From Marasmius tenuissimus (taxonomy: Eukaryota; Basidiomycota; Agaricomycetes; Agaricales; Marasmiaceae), in the NCBI GenBank assembly GCA_029532415.1, contig JAQOTA010000037.1:161257-225256 (forward strand): a DNA stretch of 64,000 nt, read 5' to 3'. The notes under the pieces are model-generated. The model was not told the origin of the DNA. It did no database searches and worked only from the letters and a program-made list of their open reading frames with translations. Shown in pieces: positions 34,586 through 46,094 of this stretch. A program made the position numbers and the translations under genes. The number at the start of each line of letters is the position of its first letter. Within the stretch, counting starts at the first letter, position 1.

Positions 34586-37008
34586 TCAACGATGCGAGCC
34601 CGGCGCAAACGCTTCTCTCACACTCCTTCTCAGCTCCTCGTGTTCCCTCGCATCCCTCGAACTCGATATTGACGATCCTGGCTGTATATGGGACGGCGTC
34701 ACACTGGAGGGAACCATGCCATCCCCATCCCCGTCGACAAACTCCAAAATCCTCCTCGCGAGCAACTGTATCTCTCCCTGCCCATCGTTCGTCTCCGTGT
34801 CATCATACGATTGGGAACGGGAGCCGACAGACGATGAAGGTGACGATGCCTGAGAGCTAGCCAAGTTTCTGATATTCGGAACCAGGAGGGTGGAGTTTCG
34901 AATGTTACTTATCAATTGAGGATCTGGAGCAAGTGTGAGCGACCATTCTATTCGAGGACCGGATGGAGTGAACGAACCTCCTGATTCAAGAAGCTGGACA
35001 ATCGTCCATACAGCGATGTGCTGGAAAGTAGCATCGGGGCTACTCAAGAAGCGGTAGAGATACCTATGCATTCCACCATCAGGCTTCTCCCAAACGTCGT
35101 TAAAAGCGGAATAATCGTCGGTTGCAGAGCGGCCGTCTACAGCAATAAATCACAATAAGAGATAGACTCAGTCAGCTGACACGGGTCGACCCACCTTTGG
35201 AGGACAGGTTTCCGAGGGCCGCAGCACTGTTACCTTGGACCTCAGAGCTGGGAGAGTTGGTGAGAGGAATCAAAACCTCGCAGATACCCATCTCCAGCAG
35301 CTGACCCTTCAGATCATCTGTTACATATTTGAGTTACTGTGGAGAAACGGGAAGAGGAGAGCCACGTACCGCTTAACGCTAACACAGCTACACAGGCTGT
35401 CATTTCGCTTTGCACGTTCATGGGTACCTCGAGTACCAAGTCCTTGATCGACTCTACAGCGCCAGCCTTCACTATCGCAGTCTTGTTCTTCTCGGAGCTC
35501 GCGGCAAGGTTTCGCAAGGTAGAGATGGCATGGCATTGTACCTCTTCGTTGTCCTTGAAGGACAAAAGGTTGATAAGGGGTTGAAGGAATCCAGATTCGA
35601 TAATGGGCGATTCATTCTGCGGATGTATTGACACGTTCCTAACGCATGCAGCGGAGGACAGGATGAGGGGAAGGTAAGCGGACTGGAGAAGTCGTAAAAG
35701 TGATGAAAGGCCATCGGCCCGAACAATTTCGAGTTGGTATTTCTCTGGAATGTACATGTCAGGAAAATGTTGAGTGTAAGAATGCGCGTAACGCACCATC
35801 GCTGGCAAGATTCCTGAGCGCGAGTGCGGCTTGACACTGCACCTTCAAACTAGTACTCTCCATTAATGCAACAAGACTAGTCACCAACTTCGGTTCGCTC
35901 TGTGCAAGCTTCTTGCGGTTGGCACCTAGAAACCGTCAGCCGAACATTCCGATCAGAAGAGGATACCCGCTCACCATCAACAGCTATGTTGCTCAGAGCG
36001 GTCGTGCAATAGTACTGCACATCTGTATCAGGGGAGTTGAGGAGGCTCACGAGAACGGGGATTGCGCCTGCGTTGACCAATTGCTGCCGATTCTCGTCTA
36101 GAGAGCCAGACTGGTTATTTTTCATATTGAGGGCGGAGCAACGAATTAGGCGTACCCGAGTGTGTCATGTTCAGCAAAGCTCCGGTAGCGTTCCGCTGAA
36201 CACGCATATCTTTCGAACGAGCTAACCGGGTGAGAGGAACCAGTGCACCAGATTTGGCGATCTTCGTCTTGTTATCGTCTGCAAACCTATGTCAGGAAAA
36301 CGTAAAACAAATCCTGCCAGGACCAACTCACCATGAGTTGCCAAATTCGTCACACATCCGACCGCATTGCATTGCACTTCGACATTAGGGCTGAGCATTT
36401 GTCGTATGAGTGGTTCCAGACCTCCCAATTTGACAATGAGAAGCTTGTTGTCGGCTGAAACACGGTCGTAAGTAAGAACGGATCAAGTTTGAATGCGCCA
36501 GAAGAGCGACAGGGAATAACCTACTGTTGACGGCCAAATTTCCCAATGCTGCACTCGCAGCCCTCTGAACCTCGGCATCGTGACTACTCAGCAAGAACAG
36601 AATAGGATCCAGTGTATCCCTCCCGACAGGACGAACTTCCTTCTCCGTTATTTCCGCGAAAGCCAATGCAGCACTACGTTGTAGATCCACGTTGTCAGAG
36701 AAAGAGAGGGTTGTCAAGGCGTGAAGAGGGGAGCCGGAAAAGAAGTTCGTGGTAGTTCGGTCTGGGTTTTTTTTTCAACAGAGGGCCCTTGAAATACGAC
36801 GAGTGGAGATGACATACTTTCGAGATACTGGAGAAGATCTGCCACAGCCTCGCGCTCATTCTCAAGCAGTAATGGCTCGTATGCTTGAGACCTTCGAGAG
36901 CCAACTATAAGGGCGGTGTATATGCAGGCGTTAGAATGGTCGACACTTGGGTGGAAGGGAAGGAATATACTGACAACAGGATTCGCAGCAGCTGGTTACA
37001 TTGCCCAT
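34586..37008 (-). CDS. VAC8: VAC8-like vacuolar armadillo-repeat protein
   Basis: VAC8 is a vacuole-membrane armadillo-repeat scaffold needed for vacuole inheritance, fusion and autophagy links. The frame starts at 37,008 with [11 protein letters not shown], a classic N-myristoylation site (Gly2, Ser6) followed by palmitoylatable Cys residues. After an intron it continues [18 protein letters not shown]. Armadillo repeats follow across many short introns, for example [101 protein letters not shown] and [14 protein letters not shown]. The C-terminal part ([28 protein letters not shown]) ends at 34,586. Length and order fit the fungal family, and I saw no frame break. Confidence 0.93.
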
Positions 37009-38810
37009 GATGAAGGAAAGAGGATCGTCGGTACGGAGGAGAGTGTGTTTGCAGCCAGGGAGGGTGGGGGAGGACGACGAGGAGAAGGGGGGAGTTGGTT
37101 GCTGCAAAATTCAGTAAACCGTTCAAGGGGCGACCCACTTAACCGGCAATTGCCGCCGTACCACGTGGCCGGCCCACCTCAACCCCATATATCCTCGTGT
37201 CCTCATCGTAACGTTTATATAAACTCTGACATGCAAGTGCCACATGTAGGGCGAAATGGCATGTTGTGTTGGCAAAACCTCAACCAAGGGGCTCAATGGT
37301 GTGTACCAGATGCACTTCAAGAGCCTAGTCCTGGCCCACCTGAGTCGCCTCTCTCTCCTCAAGGCTGTACTTTCATGTCGATTTCACTGGCAGGACTCAA
37401 GTCAATTGACGTCAATGTCGCTCGTTTCTCGTGGGTCCAGGGTTGGAGCCTGTACTCTCCGGAACTTTAACTTGTTGAGAAAGCTCTCAATCTTAGGTAT
37501 CCCGCTTCGCAAAAGACCACTTCAAGCTCACTATCCAATACGACTTTGCACGGCCTGGTCTTGAGCGGCCTGGATGCGAATCATCAGGAGATTTGGGGCA
37601 TCGATTCAAGTTTTGGCGATACTCGCGATTCAAGTGCTGGTTAGAAGATGGGGGGGGTCTCTACTTGGTAGGAATATTCAAAGTATACCGAGTCTGCGAC
37701 AGTAGGTTTCCACCTTCGCGATCGTCACGCTGTTCGAGGTCCGTTCTATCGTGGAATGCTCAAGGGGATCCTTTCCAATAGAGCCCCCAGCTTTCATTCT
37801 ATCACGAGGCCGGCGGCCTTTCAGCGTCGAACTAATAGTAAGACTGTCACGGAGGTAAGCACATCTTTTTCATCCTGGCTAAAAATCCTTTCTTAAGTGT
37901 TCCCGGCTCCAGCCACGTCTCGAAGATCCGGATTTCATTCCTATTACCATTCACACGACCCTATGGAGCTCAAAGATTGTATGCATTTCTCCCGCTCATT
38001 CTCCAACCTAGCGACTCACTGGCAATTTGAACCTAGAACCATTCATCCAGCCCTACAGACCCTCGCAGCCAGCTCATCAAAATCTAGCCAAAGTAGTGTC
38101 CGTCGCGGTAAGGAAGTGTACCGATATACAGGTGCCATTCAGATTGCATGGAGTCTCATATCCACCCTCTAGAATCAAATTCGGACCCGCCGGCGAGCCG
38201 GTTGATACAAGTCGCCTCAAATTCGAAACCTTGACTGTCGCATGGTGGGTGGCTTTAAGCACTTGGGAGCGAAGAAGGTAAAGGGGCGAGGTTCGATGAG
38301 GTGGCGCATAGTAGCGGACATATCCTCCGGAATGGAAAGTTCTAGAAGAGTCTACCATCTATCGAGGGGAGCGAGTCTATTAAGCAGTCGACGTCGAACT
38401 AAAAATATCTAACCGCGACTCACGACGGTCCCTCCCTGGTCTCCTCCGCGACTGATACATAGTGCATTTATTCCAACTAGCGCCCGTTCTTACTGAACGA
38501 CTTAGACAGAGTTCGATATCTAGCGACCGCAAGCTGGAGTGACTCTGAGGCTGCTTAGTCTGATCGCCGCGGTCTCTCATCCTTCTCCCATTGCTGATTG
38601 CTGAAGTTCCTGCTGGTGGTTACTCATGCACGGATCGAATTCAATCAAAACTGAATACCAACAAGCACTGGGATCATGGACTCTCATCTATTCTACTCCA
38701 CACGAGTTGGTCGTATCCATGGCTTGCCGTTATCGAAACCCGACTCAAAAGGTGCAGTCTGCTGCCTCCCCCGTTCAACTCGTACCCTCACTTCCATCAT
38801 ATATCCAAAA
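37009..38810. other. Intergenic, no gene recognised
   Basis: This is the region between the VAC8 start and the MFS gene. It contains short frames (for example 37,897-38,172) without a known domain or conserved context. The first few hundred bases should hold the VAC8 promoter. Confidence 0.4.
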
Positions 38811-41636
38811 TGTCTCCCAAACCAGCATCTATCGAGGAGAAGAAGCAAGACGCAAAGCTTGAGACTCACGACAGCGTGTCTACCAGCTCTGTTGCATCAC
38901 CACTCAAACTCACCGAGGAACAAGAAGTGAGACTTTGGAGGAAGATTGATCGAAGACTCATGCCGATTCTGCTTGATGTACGTCATGTCCTTCTTAGACA
39001 GAGGTGAGCCGCGATCCCTTTACTGGATCCTTCAAGCTACTTATACGTGGCTTTCTTATAGGAAACATTGGTGCGTTTGCTGGGTATGAGAGATGCCGAC
39101 CATTTTTTGGCCTATACGCCACAGGCAACGCTCGTTTCCAAGGACTGGTCACAGAGCTTGAGCTGGTTGGGAATCAATACAACATCGCTTTGGTGAGCGA
39201 TACAGCTAGGGTCTGTCTTTTGATGGTTCTGACTGGTAAACTCGCTGCAGACGATGTACTTCATCGTGAGTACGAATCCCACGAGATCGTGGACTCCTTT
39301 TCTAAACTTGTCTTACTGCATCTTCGAATGCCCTTCAAAGTACGATATTCTCAGCCCTTTATATCCAACGGAGCGACTCAATGCTTATCATAATTCTGTT
39401 CCCAGCTTAGTCTTGAAGAAGTTTCGACCGCGAATGTGAGTCAGACGTGGCGTGGGAGCAGCGAACACATCCTCCTCAATTCGCTAACATACATCTCTTC
39501 CCGCGCTCCAGTTGGCTTCCAGGAATAACGGCACATTTTCTACTCATTCCCATGCACATTTTGATTTTAACGGGGAGGACAGGTCCTATGAGGTACCATT
39601 ATGTGAGTTTCAATGTCATTTCTATCTCGGTACCAGTTTATAACACACAGAAAGGACATTGATGGGACTAGTTGAGAAGTACGTACATCACCTCCTTGCC
39701 GCGTTCAATTGTCGCCTATCATCGTCGTCGTGAAGCTACCCTCAACTTGTTGTCGGTCGCGTACTGCTCGGCATCGCGGAGGCAGGACTCTTCCCAGGTG
39801 TCGTCTACTAGTATGTGTAGCGCTATTCATCTCACGTTCTCTAACCTCGTGGTCCCCTCACTCAGTTTGACCCTCTGGTACCCCCGACACATGCTACAGT
39901 TCCGAATCGGCCTCTTCTTTGGCGCCGCGACTTTGGCGGGAGCGTTTTCCGGCTTGTTTACTTTTGGAATCTCGTTCATGAGTGGGACGCGAGGGCTTTT
40001 GGGTTGGTCCTGGATCTTTGTTCGTGGATGGTTTTCTACCTCCCGCCCTGCTTCTTGTAGCTAATCGCGACCATGACCTTAGATCTTAGAGGGCATAGCG
40101 ACTGTGGCCGTTGGGCTCGTTGCCTTCATTGGTAAAATGCTTACAGTATTCACTTATGCCCGTCGCTGATCAGAATCAGTTTTGGTGGACTTTCCGGATA
40201 CGGCGTCGTTCCTCACGCCCGAAGAACGAGCATTTGTTGTTTGGAAAAAGAGTGAGTATTCCGTTTGCTCGATAAACAAGGAATCTCACTAATATGACTT
40301 CGGTAGAATATGATAACTCGGGCGTTGGAGAGGAAGAACGTTTTTCAGTCAAATATATCATCCAAGCTTTCACTGGTTAGCAGGTTAGTTCTGGTGGATA
40401 TTAGGTCCTGGTCGACGCGTTCTGACACGAAATTACAGCTCTACGTACATGTGTTAATCTACATGTCTCTCGTCGGCCCTTGTGAGCTATTCCCTTCTCC
40501 TAGGAACCGCTAGTGCGCGTTTCTCACCCACTCCCTGAAGTGTACGGGATCACATTATTCCTACCGTACGTTGTCGACCATTAACCAGCTTAGATAATTA
40601 TTCGCTAACTTTCAACTCATCCGTAGGACTATCATCTCCAAGTACGTTGCTCGTTCTCTGATCTCCCACTTCTGCAATCTAAACGTTTATAAACGTTCAG
40701 CTTCGGACACCCTCCTGCTATCGGCAATCTGCTGACGGTTCCGCCCTATGTTGTCGCCAGTAAGTCTTCCGTTGAGGTGTCGATTGACAGTCGGGCTCAC
40801 AACCGTTATTCCTCAGCCATCGTATTATATACTTTCGCCCACTACTCCGATAAGCACCGAATACGCTCGCCCTTCATCTACGCATCCCTTATCATCGCAC
40901 TCATCGGGTTTACGATCAATATTTCGGACGTTTCGCCTGGTACGAAATATTTTGGAACGTTTTTGTGCGTCACCGGAAGTTATGCGGGTCTTCCTGGTGT
41001 CATTGCTTGGTACGTGATCAAAGAAAGTTCCTTAATGTTCCTATCTACCTTACACGTTCTGTAGGCTCGGAAACAATTTAGCAGGCCAATACAAGCGAGC
41101 GGTCGGGATGGCGTTTCACATTGGCGTTGGGAACTTTAGCGGAGCCATTGCTTCGAATGTTTATAGAGAGAAGGATAGGCCCCGGTTCGTTGTTGGACGT
41201 GAGTGGTCTCCTCAGCATGGACTGTCAAGAGTTTTCATCTCTAGTGCTAACCGTCGGCCCCCCAGATGAAATTGAATTGATGTTCGTCGGGATGGGGTTG
41301 ATTCTTGTGCCGATTGTTGCAACAATTTACTACCGCATAAATAACCGGAAGGCTGCGATTATTAGGGCCTGTTCGGTAAAAAGTTACCGGTAAAAGATAT
41401 CGTGATAATCTTCCTTATATGGAAGGAGAACATTGATTTTGGCGTGTTTTGTGGCTCGCTGATGAGGAATTTTGCGACTTCTCCTTCCAAATAAGGGAAT
41501 ATATCACGATGTCTTTTACCGGTAACTTTTTACCGAACAGGCCCTTAGGGAAGAGGAAGAAAAAGGGATCAAGAGGAGCCCGGAGGAGATCAGAGCGATG
41601 GGGGATCGTGCACCCGAGTTCAAGTACACACTCTGA
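38811..41636 (+). pseudogene. Dal5/allantoate-permease-like MFS transporter, decayed
   Basis: This is an anion:cation symporter-type MFS protein (Dal5/Tna1-like, plasma membrane uptake of small organic acids). Family blocks appear in order through about a dozen short exons: LTEEQEVRLWRKIDRRLMPI, SFLDRGNIG, ARFQGLVTELELVGNQYNIAL, ECPSN, LVLKKFRPRM, RVLLGIAEAGLFPGVVYYL, TLWYPRHMLQFRIGLFFGAA, DFPDTASFLTPEERAFV, HPPAIGNLLTVPPYVVA, GTFLCVTGSYAGLPGVIAW and LGNNLAGQYKRAVGMAFHIG. It is broken in several ways. There is a frame disruption at about 38,973 before MYVMSFLDR. A TAG at 40,378-40,380 stands where the family has Trp. An acceptor near 39,320 looks lost. The last exon is split at 41,365 by a MITE, after which the original end (PEEIRAMGDRAPEFKYTL) still follows. 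It is non-functional as written. Confidence 0.8.
41365..41544. mobile_element. Harbinger/Tourist-type MITE, 180 bp
   Basis: The element begins GGGCCTGTTCGGTAAAAAG and ends with its inverse. The inverted repeats extend about 65 bp inward with only a few mismatches (first arm 41,365-41,430, second arm 41,479-41,544), leaving under 50 bp in the middle. It is flanked by a TTA on each side (41,362-41,364 and 41,545-41,547). A 3-bp TTA target duplication and GGGCCTGTT-type termini are typical of PIF/Harbinger MITEs. It sits in the last exon of the MFS gene; removing it with one TTA restores the family's usual C-terminus. Confidence 0.9.
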
Positions 41637-42511
41637 ACCGACTTGCCGTACATGTAATTTGTTACGAAGTGATAGGGGAAATAGATCAAGTGAGAAGCTG
41701 GTTTTACTTGCTACACAGAAGGATTGCGGTATCTGAAACCCAGGAACCCACCAGTTGCCGTACGTAGTTGTGGGCCTATGTGGGTCCAACTTACACAACG
41801 GCTGGGTGACGAGCCGGTAGTCTTTGAATGTCGTCGATTATAGGTTCGGACTCGATTATTTTCCCACTGTATGCCATATAACTTCTGCTTCCACTCTTAG
41901 GACTCGGAAGTCTGACTAACTGAGTACAACTTGCACGCACGACTACTACTAGCTGGCTATGGTTTCGGACACGGACATTCGATTTTCCCCCCGGGATGAC
42001 GATCATCCAGATGGAAGAAGTGGGATAAGAGGCGAGACCATTCTAACTCTAGCAATCACTTCTCCAAACCTCTTCGAACCTCTTCGAACCCGCCTCAAAC
42101 ACCTCCAAATCCACCTCAAACCACTCTCAAACCCACCTCGACCTCCGCCGACGAGTGGCCGAAACATCTCCCGAAGTCGCCGCGCTCGCCATCCCTTTTT
42201 CCAACCGACATGTCTACCTATTCAACCTGATTTTCAAGAGCGAGTTCACTGTATTGAGATACGTTCAAAACTATGCGATGGTGGTCGTTTTATTCGAGGC
42301 TTCAATATTCAATATTGACGAAACGCGACAAGCCCATACACGACGCCTGGCCATTGACATCGTTCGATCACAGCAAGATCATCACCGGGTACAATGCCAG
42401 CCGATTGTTCTATATCCCGACCAGTCCAGGATCAAGTACCACCTTTCATATGAGAGACGCAATACGTTCGAAATCGTGAACCTCATCCAGCTCAAGGGCA
42501 GCCTCTCTTCT
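41637..42511. other. Intergenic with an unassigned frame at 42,155-42,517
   Basis: A plus-strand frame of 120 codons (MAETSPEVAALAIPFSNRHV onwards) overlaps the end of the RNase H gene. A short imperfect CCTCAAACC-type repeat lies at about 42,062-42,140. I do not recognise a family and the frame may be chance. Confidence 0.3.
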
Positions 42512-43508
42512 TCATGACACCGTGTCCATTCGAGCGGCGCGTTTGGCAAGATTGTCTGCAATAGTGTTGAATTCTCTGGGAACGTGCCAGAAGCCGATGC
42601 GCACGTTCATTGTTGCTTCCAGCTGGTTGATTTTCTCGTCGAGCAGAGTGAAGAGGTCGATGTTCGAGACTTTGTTCCCAGAAGCATTCCTGAATCCGTC
42701 GCGCTGAGATTCACGATTCAACAAAAGTGCAAACAGATGCCTCGACGATTACTCAAGTACTCACCTTCCACCTTGGCAGCCACTCGGTGATGCCCTTGAC
42801 CACGTATTCCGAATCAGTCGTGATAATCCAACACTGCGTAGACCGTTCTGTAGGGTCCCTCGATTTGCGATTTCGAAGCAGAACCAATTTCGCTTTGTAG
42901 CAGCGTTCAGTTGAGCTACTGACTCGGTTGATCCCTTCCAGCGCAGCTAGAAGCTCCGCTCTTTGACTTGTCTTCTTTCCTGCTGTAATAGCACGATCCA
43001 TATGGCTGAAAGGCACAGACAACCCGTCTGCCGTTGCACTCCCCATCGCGACACCAACCCCAGCCCGAGCAACCTCGCTACCGTTATCCAAACACGCGCC
43101 ATCAGTGAATATGAGGGGCCAGTGGCGGCAGAAGACGTTCGCGTTCAGGTCACTGCAACAAGCTGCGAAAAAAATCACATTGGCGAATAAGGTCGGCATA
43201 ACCCATCCTTCGCAACTTGGGGCATAATACGAACTGATGATTGATGATGGTTTGAGGGGTGTGCATGTTATAAGTGGTAAAACGAGTAGCTCGACCCGGG
43301 TCGTAGCTTCGAGGATGAAGGAGCCAGATGAAGGATGGTCGCGGAGGTCGTGCGGCTGCTGAAAATTGAAATGTGCAAAACGCTCGGAAATTACCGAAAC
43401 TTTATCAAACTTTGGAAGTCCTCCACGAAACAGATAGCCGCAGGGTTTATACTTGACTAAATGTACCATGCCGTTAATCTTCCGGTCCGCCGCCGTTATG
43501 TGTATCAA
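42512..43508 (-). CDS. RNase H-domain protein
   Basis: This enzyme would cleave RNA in RNA:DNA hybrids. There are two exons on the minus strand with an intron of about 60 bp (42,706-42,764; GTGAGT donor). All four acidic residues of the RNase H1 active site are present: D in IFTDGACLDNG, E in SQRAELLAALEG, D in ITTDSEYVVKG and D in REFNTIADNLAKRAA. The sequences WLPRWK|RDGFRNASGNKV and DLFTLLDEKI fit the family between the third and fourth acid. An N-terminal part of about 130 residues before the domain is unassigned, and the start (43,508 or a later Met) is not certain. No gag/pol neighbours are seen, so it looks like a stand-alone gene. Confidence 0.85.
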
Positions 43509-43605
43509 GTCCCGCCATTAACAGGCACGTGAGCACAAGTGTTGCGGGCCATCGGTTGTCAGTTCGAACTGTCACTGGCAGCTGTTCGTTGATCAGTTTC
43601 ATCAA

Positions 43606-44520
43606 CGTGGATTTCTCCCCGCTGGTGGGTGTACGGTGAATACTCCCTCCCCATAACTGCGCTAGCTAAACCGCCGCAGAGAGGGAACCTTCCCCGGTGG
43701 ACAACGGTACGTTGGACGGGGATTTCTCACCCGTCAAGGTGAGCTCGTTTGAAGAGGGAACTCTCCCTCCCCACATTCATACCAACCAAACCATACGAAT
43801 CGTGCCTGAAGGGAGAATATTCCCCGCACAGCGCGAAGCTGGGTGGAGAAGGAAACCTCCCCGGTGGAGAACGGAACGTTGGACGGGGAAGCTTCACCCG
43901 TTAGCAGAATCGTTGTCCGAGAGGGAAACCTCCCCGTTGGTGAGTTCGCAGTGAATTCTCCCTCCCCATATCTGTGCTAACCAAACCATACGAATCGTGC
44001 CCGAACGGGGAATATTCCCCGTACAGCGCGAAGCTGGGTGGAGAGGGAAACCTCCCCGTTGAAACCTATACGTCGAACGGGGAAACTTCACCCGTTACAC
44101 AGGAGAGGGAAATCTCCCCGTCGGTGAGTTCGCAGTGATTTCTCCCTCCCCACGTCTGTGCTAACCAAACCATACGAATCGTGTCTGAAGGGAGAATATT
44201 CCCCGCACAGCGCGAAGCTGGGTGGAGAGGGAAACCTCCCCGGTGGAGAACGGAACGTTGGACGGGGAAACGTCACCCGTTAGCAGAATCGTTGTCCGAG
44301 AGGGGAATCTCCCCGTCGGTGAGTTCGCAGTGAATTCTCCCTCCCCATATCTGTGCTAACCAAACCATACTAATCGTGTCTGAAGGGAGAATATTCCCCG
44401 TACAACGCGAAGCTGGGTGGAAAGGGAAACCTCCCCGGTGGAGAACGTTACTGTGGAAGGAGAGAACTCACCCGGCAAGGCGGGCTTGGTTGGAGAGGGA
44501 AACCTCCTTGCTAGTCATTC
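43606..44520. repeat. Minisatellite array 1, about 190-bp units
   Basis: Four and a half direct units lie here, counted from the marker GRRGAATATTCCCC at about 43,811, 44,006, 44,190 and 44,385, giving a period near 190 bp. Each unit holds several G-run/C-run palindromic modules: GGGAAACCTCCCCG, GGGGAAACTTCACCC, GAATTCTCCCTCCCC and GGGAGAATATTCCCC. Conserved links such as CCAAACCATACGAATCGTG and GCGCGAAGCTGGGTG lie between them. No coding frame is conserved between units. A related array lies at 63,345-64,000. Confidence 0.9.
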
Positions 44521-44601
44521 CAGGGTGCATTTTCGTTTTCCAATTTCCACTCAATACATCTGAAATCTGACTAGCGCCCTGGGTATCATAGTCTTACGAT
44601 G

Positions 44602-45756
44602 TTAGTACGGTAGGCTTAGCAAACGCATATTCAAACCTGCATAACACCTTTTTTCGTCTGCCCCTGCAAATGGAACATAAACACGACCGTCTATCCCCCC
44701 TCCAGCCCTTTCCAAGAATGCATTCACTGCATCAAAGTGGTGACTCTTGCCCACGGGTCTGTAAAACCACCTAATGCTGAAGGTCCTCAATTGGACGCAG
44801 ACCAAACGGCGCAATAGTGTGACGAATGTCAAATCCACCCCTGTGTTTGGCACTGAAATTGCGAGCTTTTCCAACATAGTCAATTCCACGTCGGCCTCCG
44901 TTTCTCCCTCTCTCTGAAAAGCCTTTTCTTCGTACTCGAGAGACAGGCTGACCCGCTCAACGTTGCGACAATGGCTTAGCAACCACAGAGCCGTCGCTGG
45001 AGTGCAGGCCACCTCCAACCTGCGGATTCCTAACAGCACCGGCACTCCCAACCCTTTCACACTTCTCCAGGTCCACCCTCTTTTCCCTTGCAGGGGCAGC
45101 CAGGACAAACGTAGATGTCTCAACTCATCCATACCCTGCAACCTCCCGATCAGATCCTGCGTGGTCCCTCCCCCTCCGAGGTCGTTGTCGTTGATTACCA
45201 CACCTAACACGCGGCATTGCTCTAGCTTTGCCCGTACCAGGTCCATGAAGCGGCACGTCAACCCTAAATCCACGCCAGCCGCCGCGACGAACCGGAATGC
45301 ACCCCACCCAACGGACGTCGTCATCAAAAACTCCAGCGCCGGATAATGCACTGATATTCGTGGCCTCCCCCAAACATCCAGTGGCCTCCCCCAAACGTTC
45401 AAGGTGATATGCAGGCCCCTCCCCCTTTCGTCAGCCACATCGATGATTCGTTTGAGGTCCTGAGTGTCGTCCGGCGTAAGACTTCCGTCCCCGTCTAGCG
45501 GCATTCGGTCGTGATGGAGGTCGATGTCGATTCTCTGCCATATACGAAGGTCTTCCACAATTGCCCTCCATTGGCGGGACACTTGACACAACGTTTCGAT
45601 CTCTGACTGAGACAATCGGCTACGTGTAAAATGGTCAACTACGGTCACTTCTCCGGTGTGAACCATGACCAGAAAGTGTGTGTCGATGAGGAATTCGTTG
45701 AGAATTTCGCGTATAATTTCGCATGGAAGATTTTCGGCGTGGGTGGGTGCGAACAT
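44602..45756 (-). CDS. F-box domain protein
   Basis: A single-exon frame of 384 residues. The N-terminal F-box reads LPCEIIREILNEFL, LCQVSRQWRAIVEDLRIWQR. The rest has the loose leucine-rich pattern common to agaricomycete F-box proteins (for example LIGRLQGMDELRHLRLSWLP, RRLEVACTPATALWLLSHCR, VERVSLSLEYE). Such proteins are substrate adaptors of SCF ubiquitin ligases and form large expanded families; the target cannot be told. It is the first gene inside array 1. Confidence 0.8.
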   Translation of the reverse strand: MFAPTHAENLPCEIIREILNEFLIDTHFLVMVHTGEVTVVDHFTRSRLSQSEIETLCQVSRQWRAIVEDLRIWQRIDIDLHHDRMPLDGDGSLTPDDTQDLKRIIDVADERGRGLHITLNVWGRPLDVWGRPRISVHYPALEFLMTTSVGWGAFRFVAAAGVDLGLTCRFMDLVRAKLEQCRVLGVVINDNDLGGGGTTQDLIGRLQGMDELRHLRLSWLPLQGKRGWTWRSVKGLGVPVLLGIRRLEVACTPATALWLLSHCRNVERVSLSLEYEEKAFQREGETEADVELTMLEKLAISVPNTGVDLTFVTLLRRLVCVQLRTFSIRWFYRPVGKSHHFDAVNAFLERAGGGIDGRVYVPFAGADEKRCYAGLNMRLLSLPY

Positions 45757-45898
45757 GGCGGGAAGGAATCAGAGATGAGGTTGTAAAAAAGATAAGACGA
45801 GGGGCCCAGTCGGTAGAAGTCTTTTCCGACAGGTTGCCAAGTGAGGGACCTGGCTATTTTCTTGCTTTTGCGTCTGATTTGGGTAAAATGTAGACATA

Positions 45899-45984
45899 GG
45901 CAATGCAAGGATTCGAACATTGGACTCACTGAACCAAACTTGCATGAGGTTGCGGTATGCTAGAACCACTGAGCTAACTGGGAC
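45899..45984 (-). tRNA. tRNA-like sequence, probably a pseudogene
   Basis: Read on the minus strand there is an A-box-like TTAGCTCAGTGG and a B-box-like GTTCGAATCC at tRNA-like spacing. The acceptor arms do not pair well and the anticodon stem is unclear, so it is more likely a decayed tRNA or a tRNA-derived piece than a working gene. Confidence 0.3.
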
Positions 45985-46094
45985 TTCGTTTGTAAATGCC
46001 CACTGATGTACATCATATGGTTGATAAATGTGTATCAATACATGCCAAGTTTGAATTCGCCGCATCAGATCACATATTATACATTGGTTTTAGC

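Noticed and set aside
42512..43508. RNase H as part of a retrotransposon pol gene
   Set aside because: No reverse transcriptase, integrase or gag motif lies on either side, and the gene has its own intron and start.
43606..44520. CRISPR-like array
   Set aside because: Units are about 190 bp and are near-identical throughout, with no unique spacers of uniform length, and the sequence is eukaryotic. It is a minisatellite.
45899..45984. Functional tRNA-Met
   Set aside because: A CAT lies in the middle and A/B-box-like motifs are present, but the acceptor and anticodon stems do not form, so only a tRNA-like label is given.
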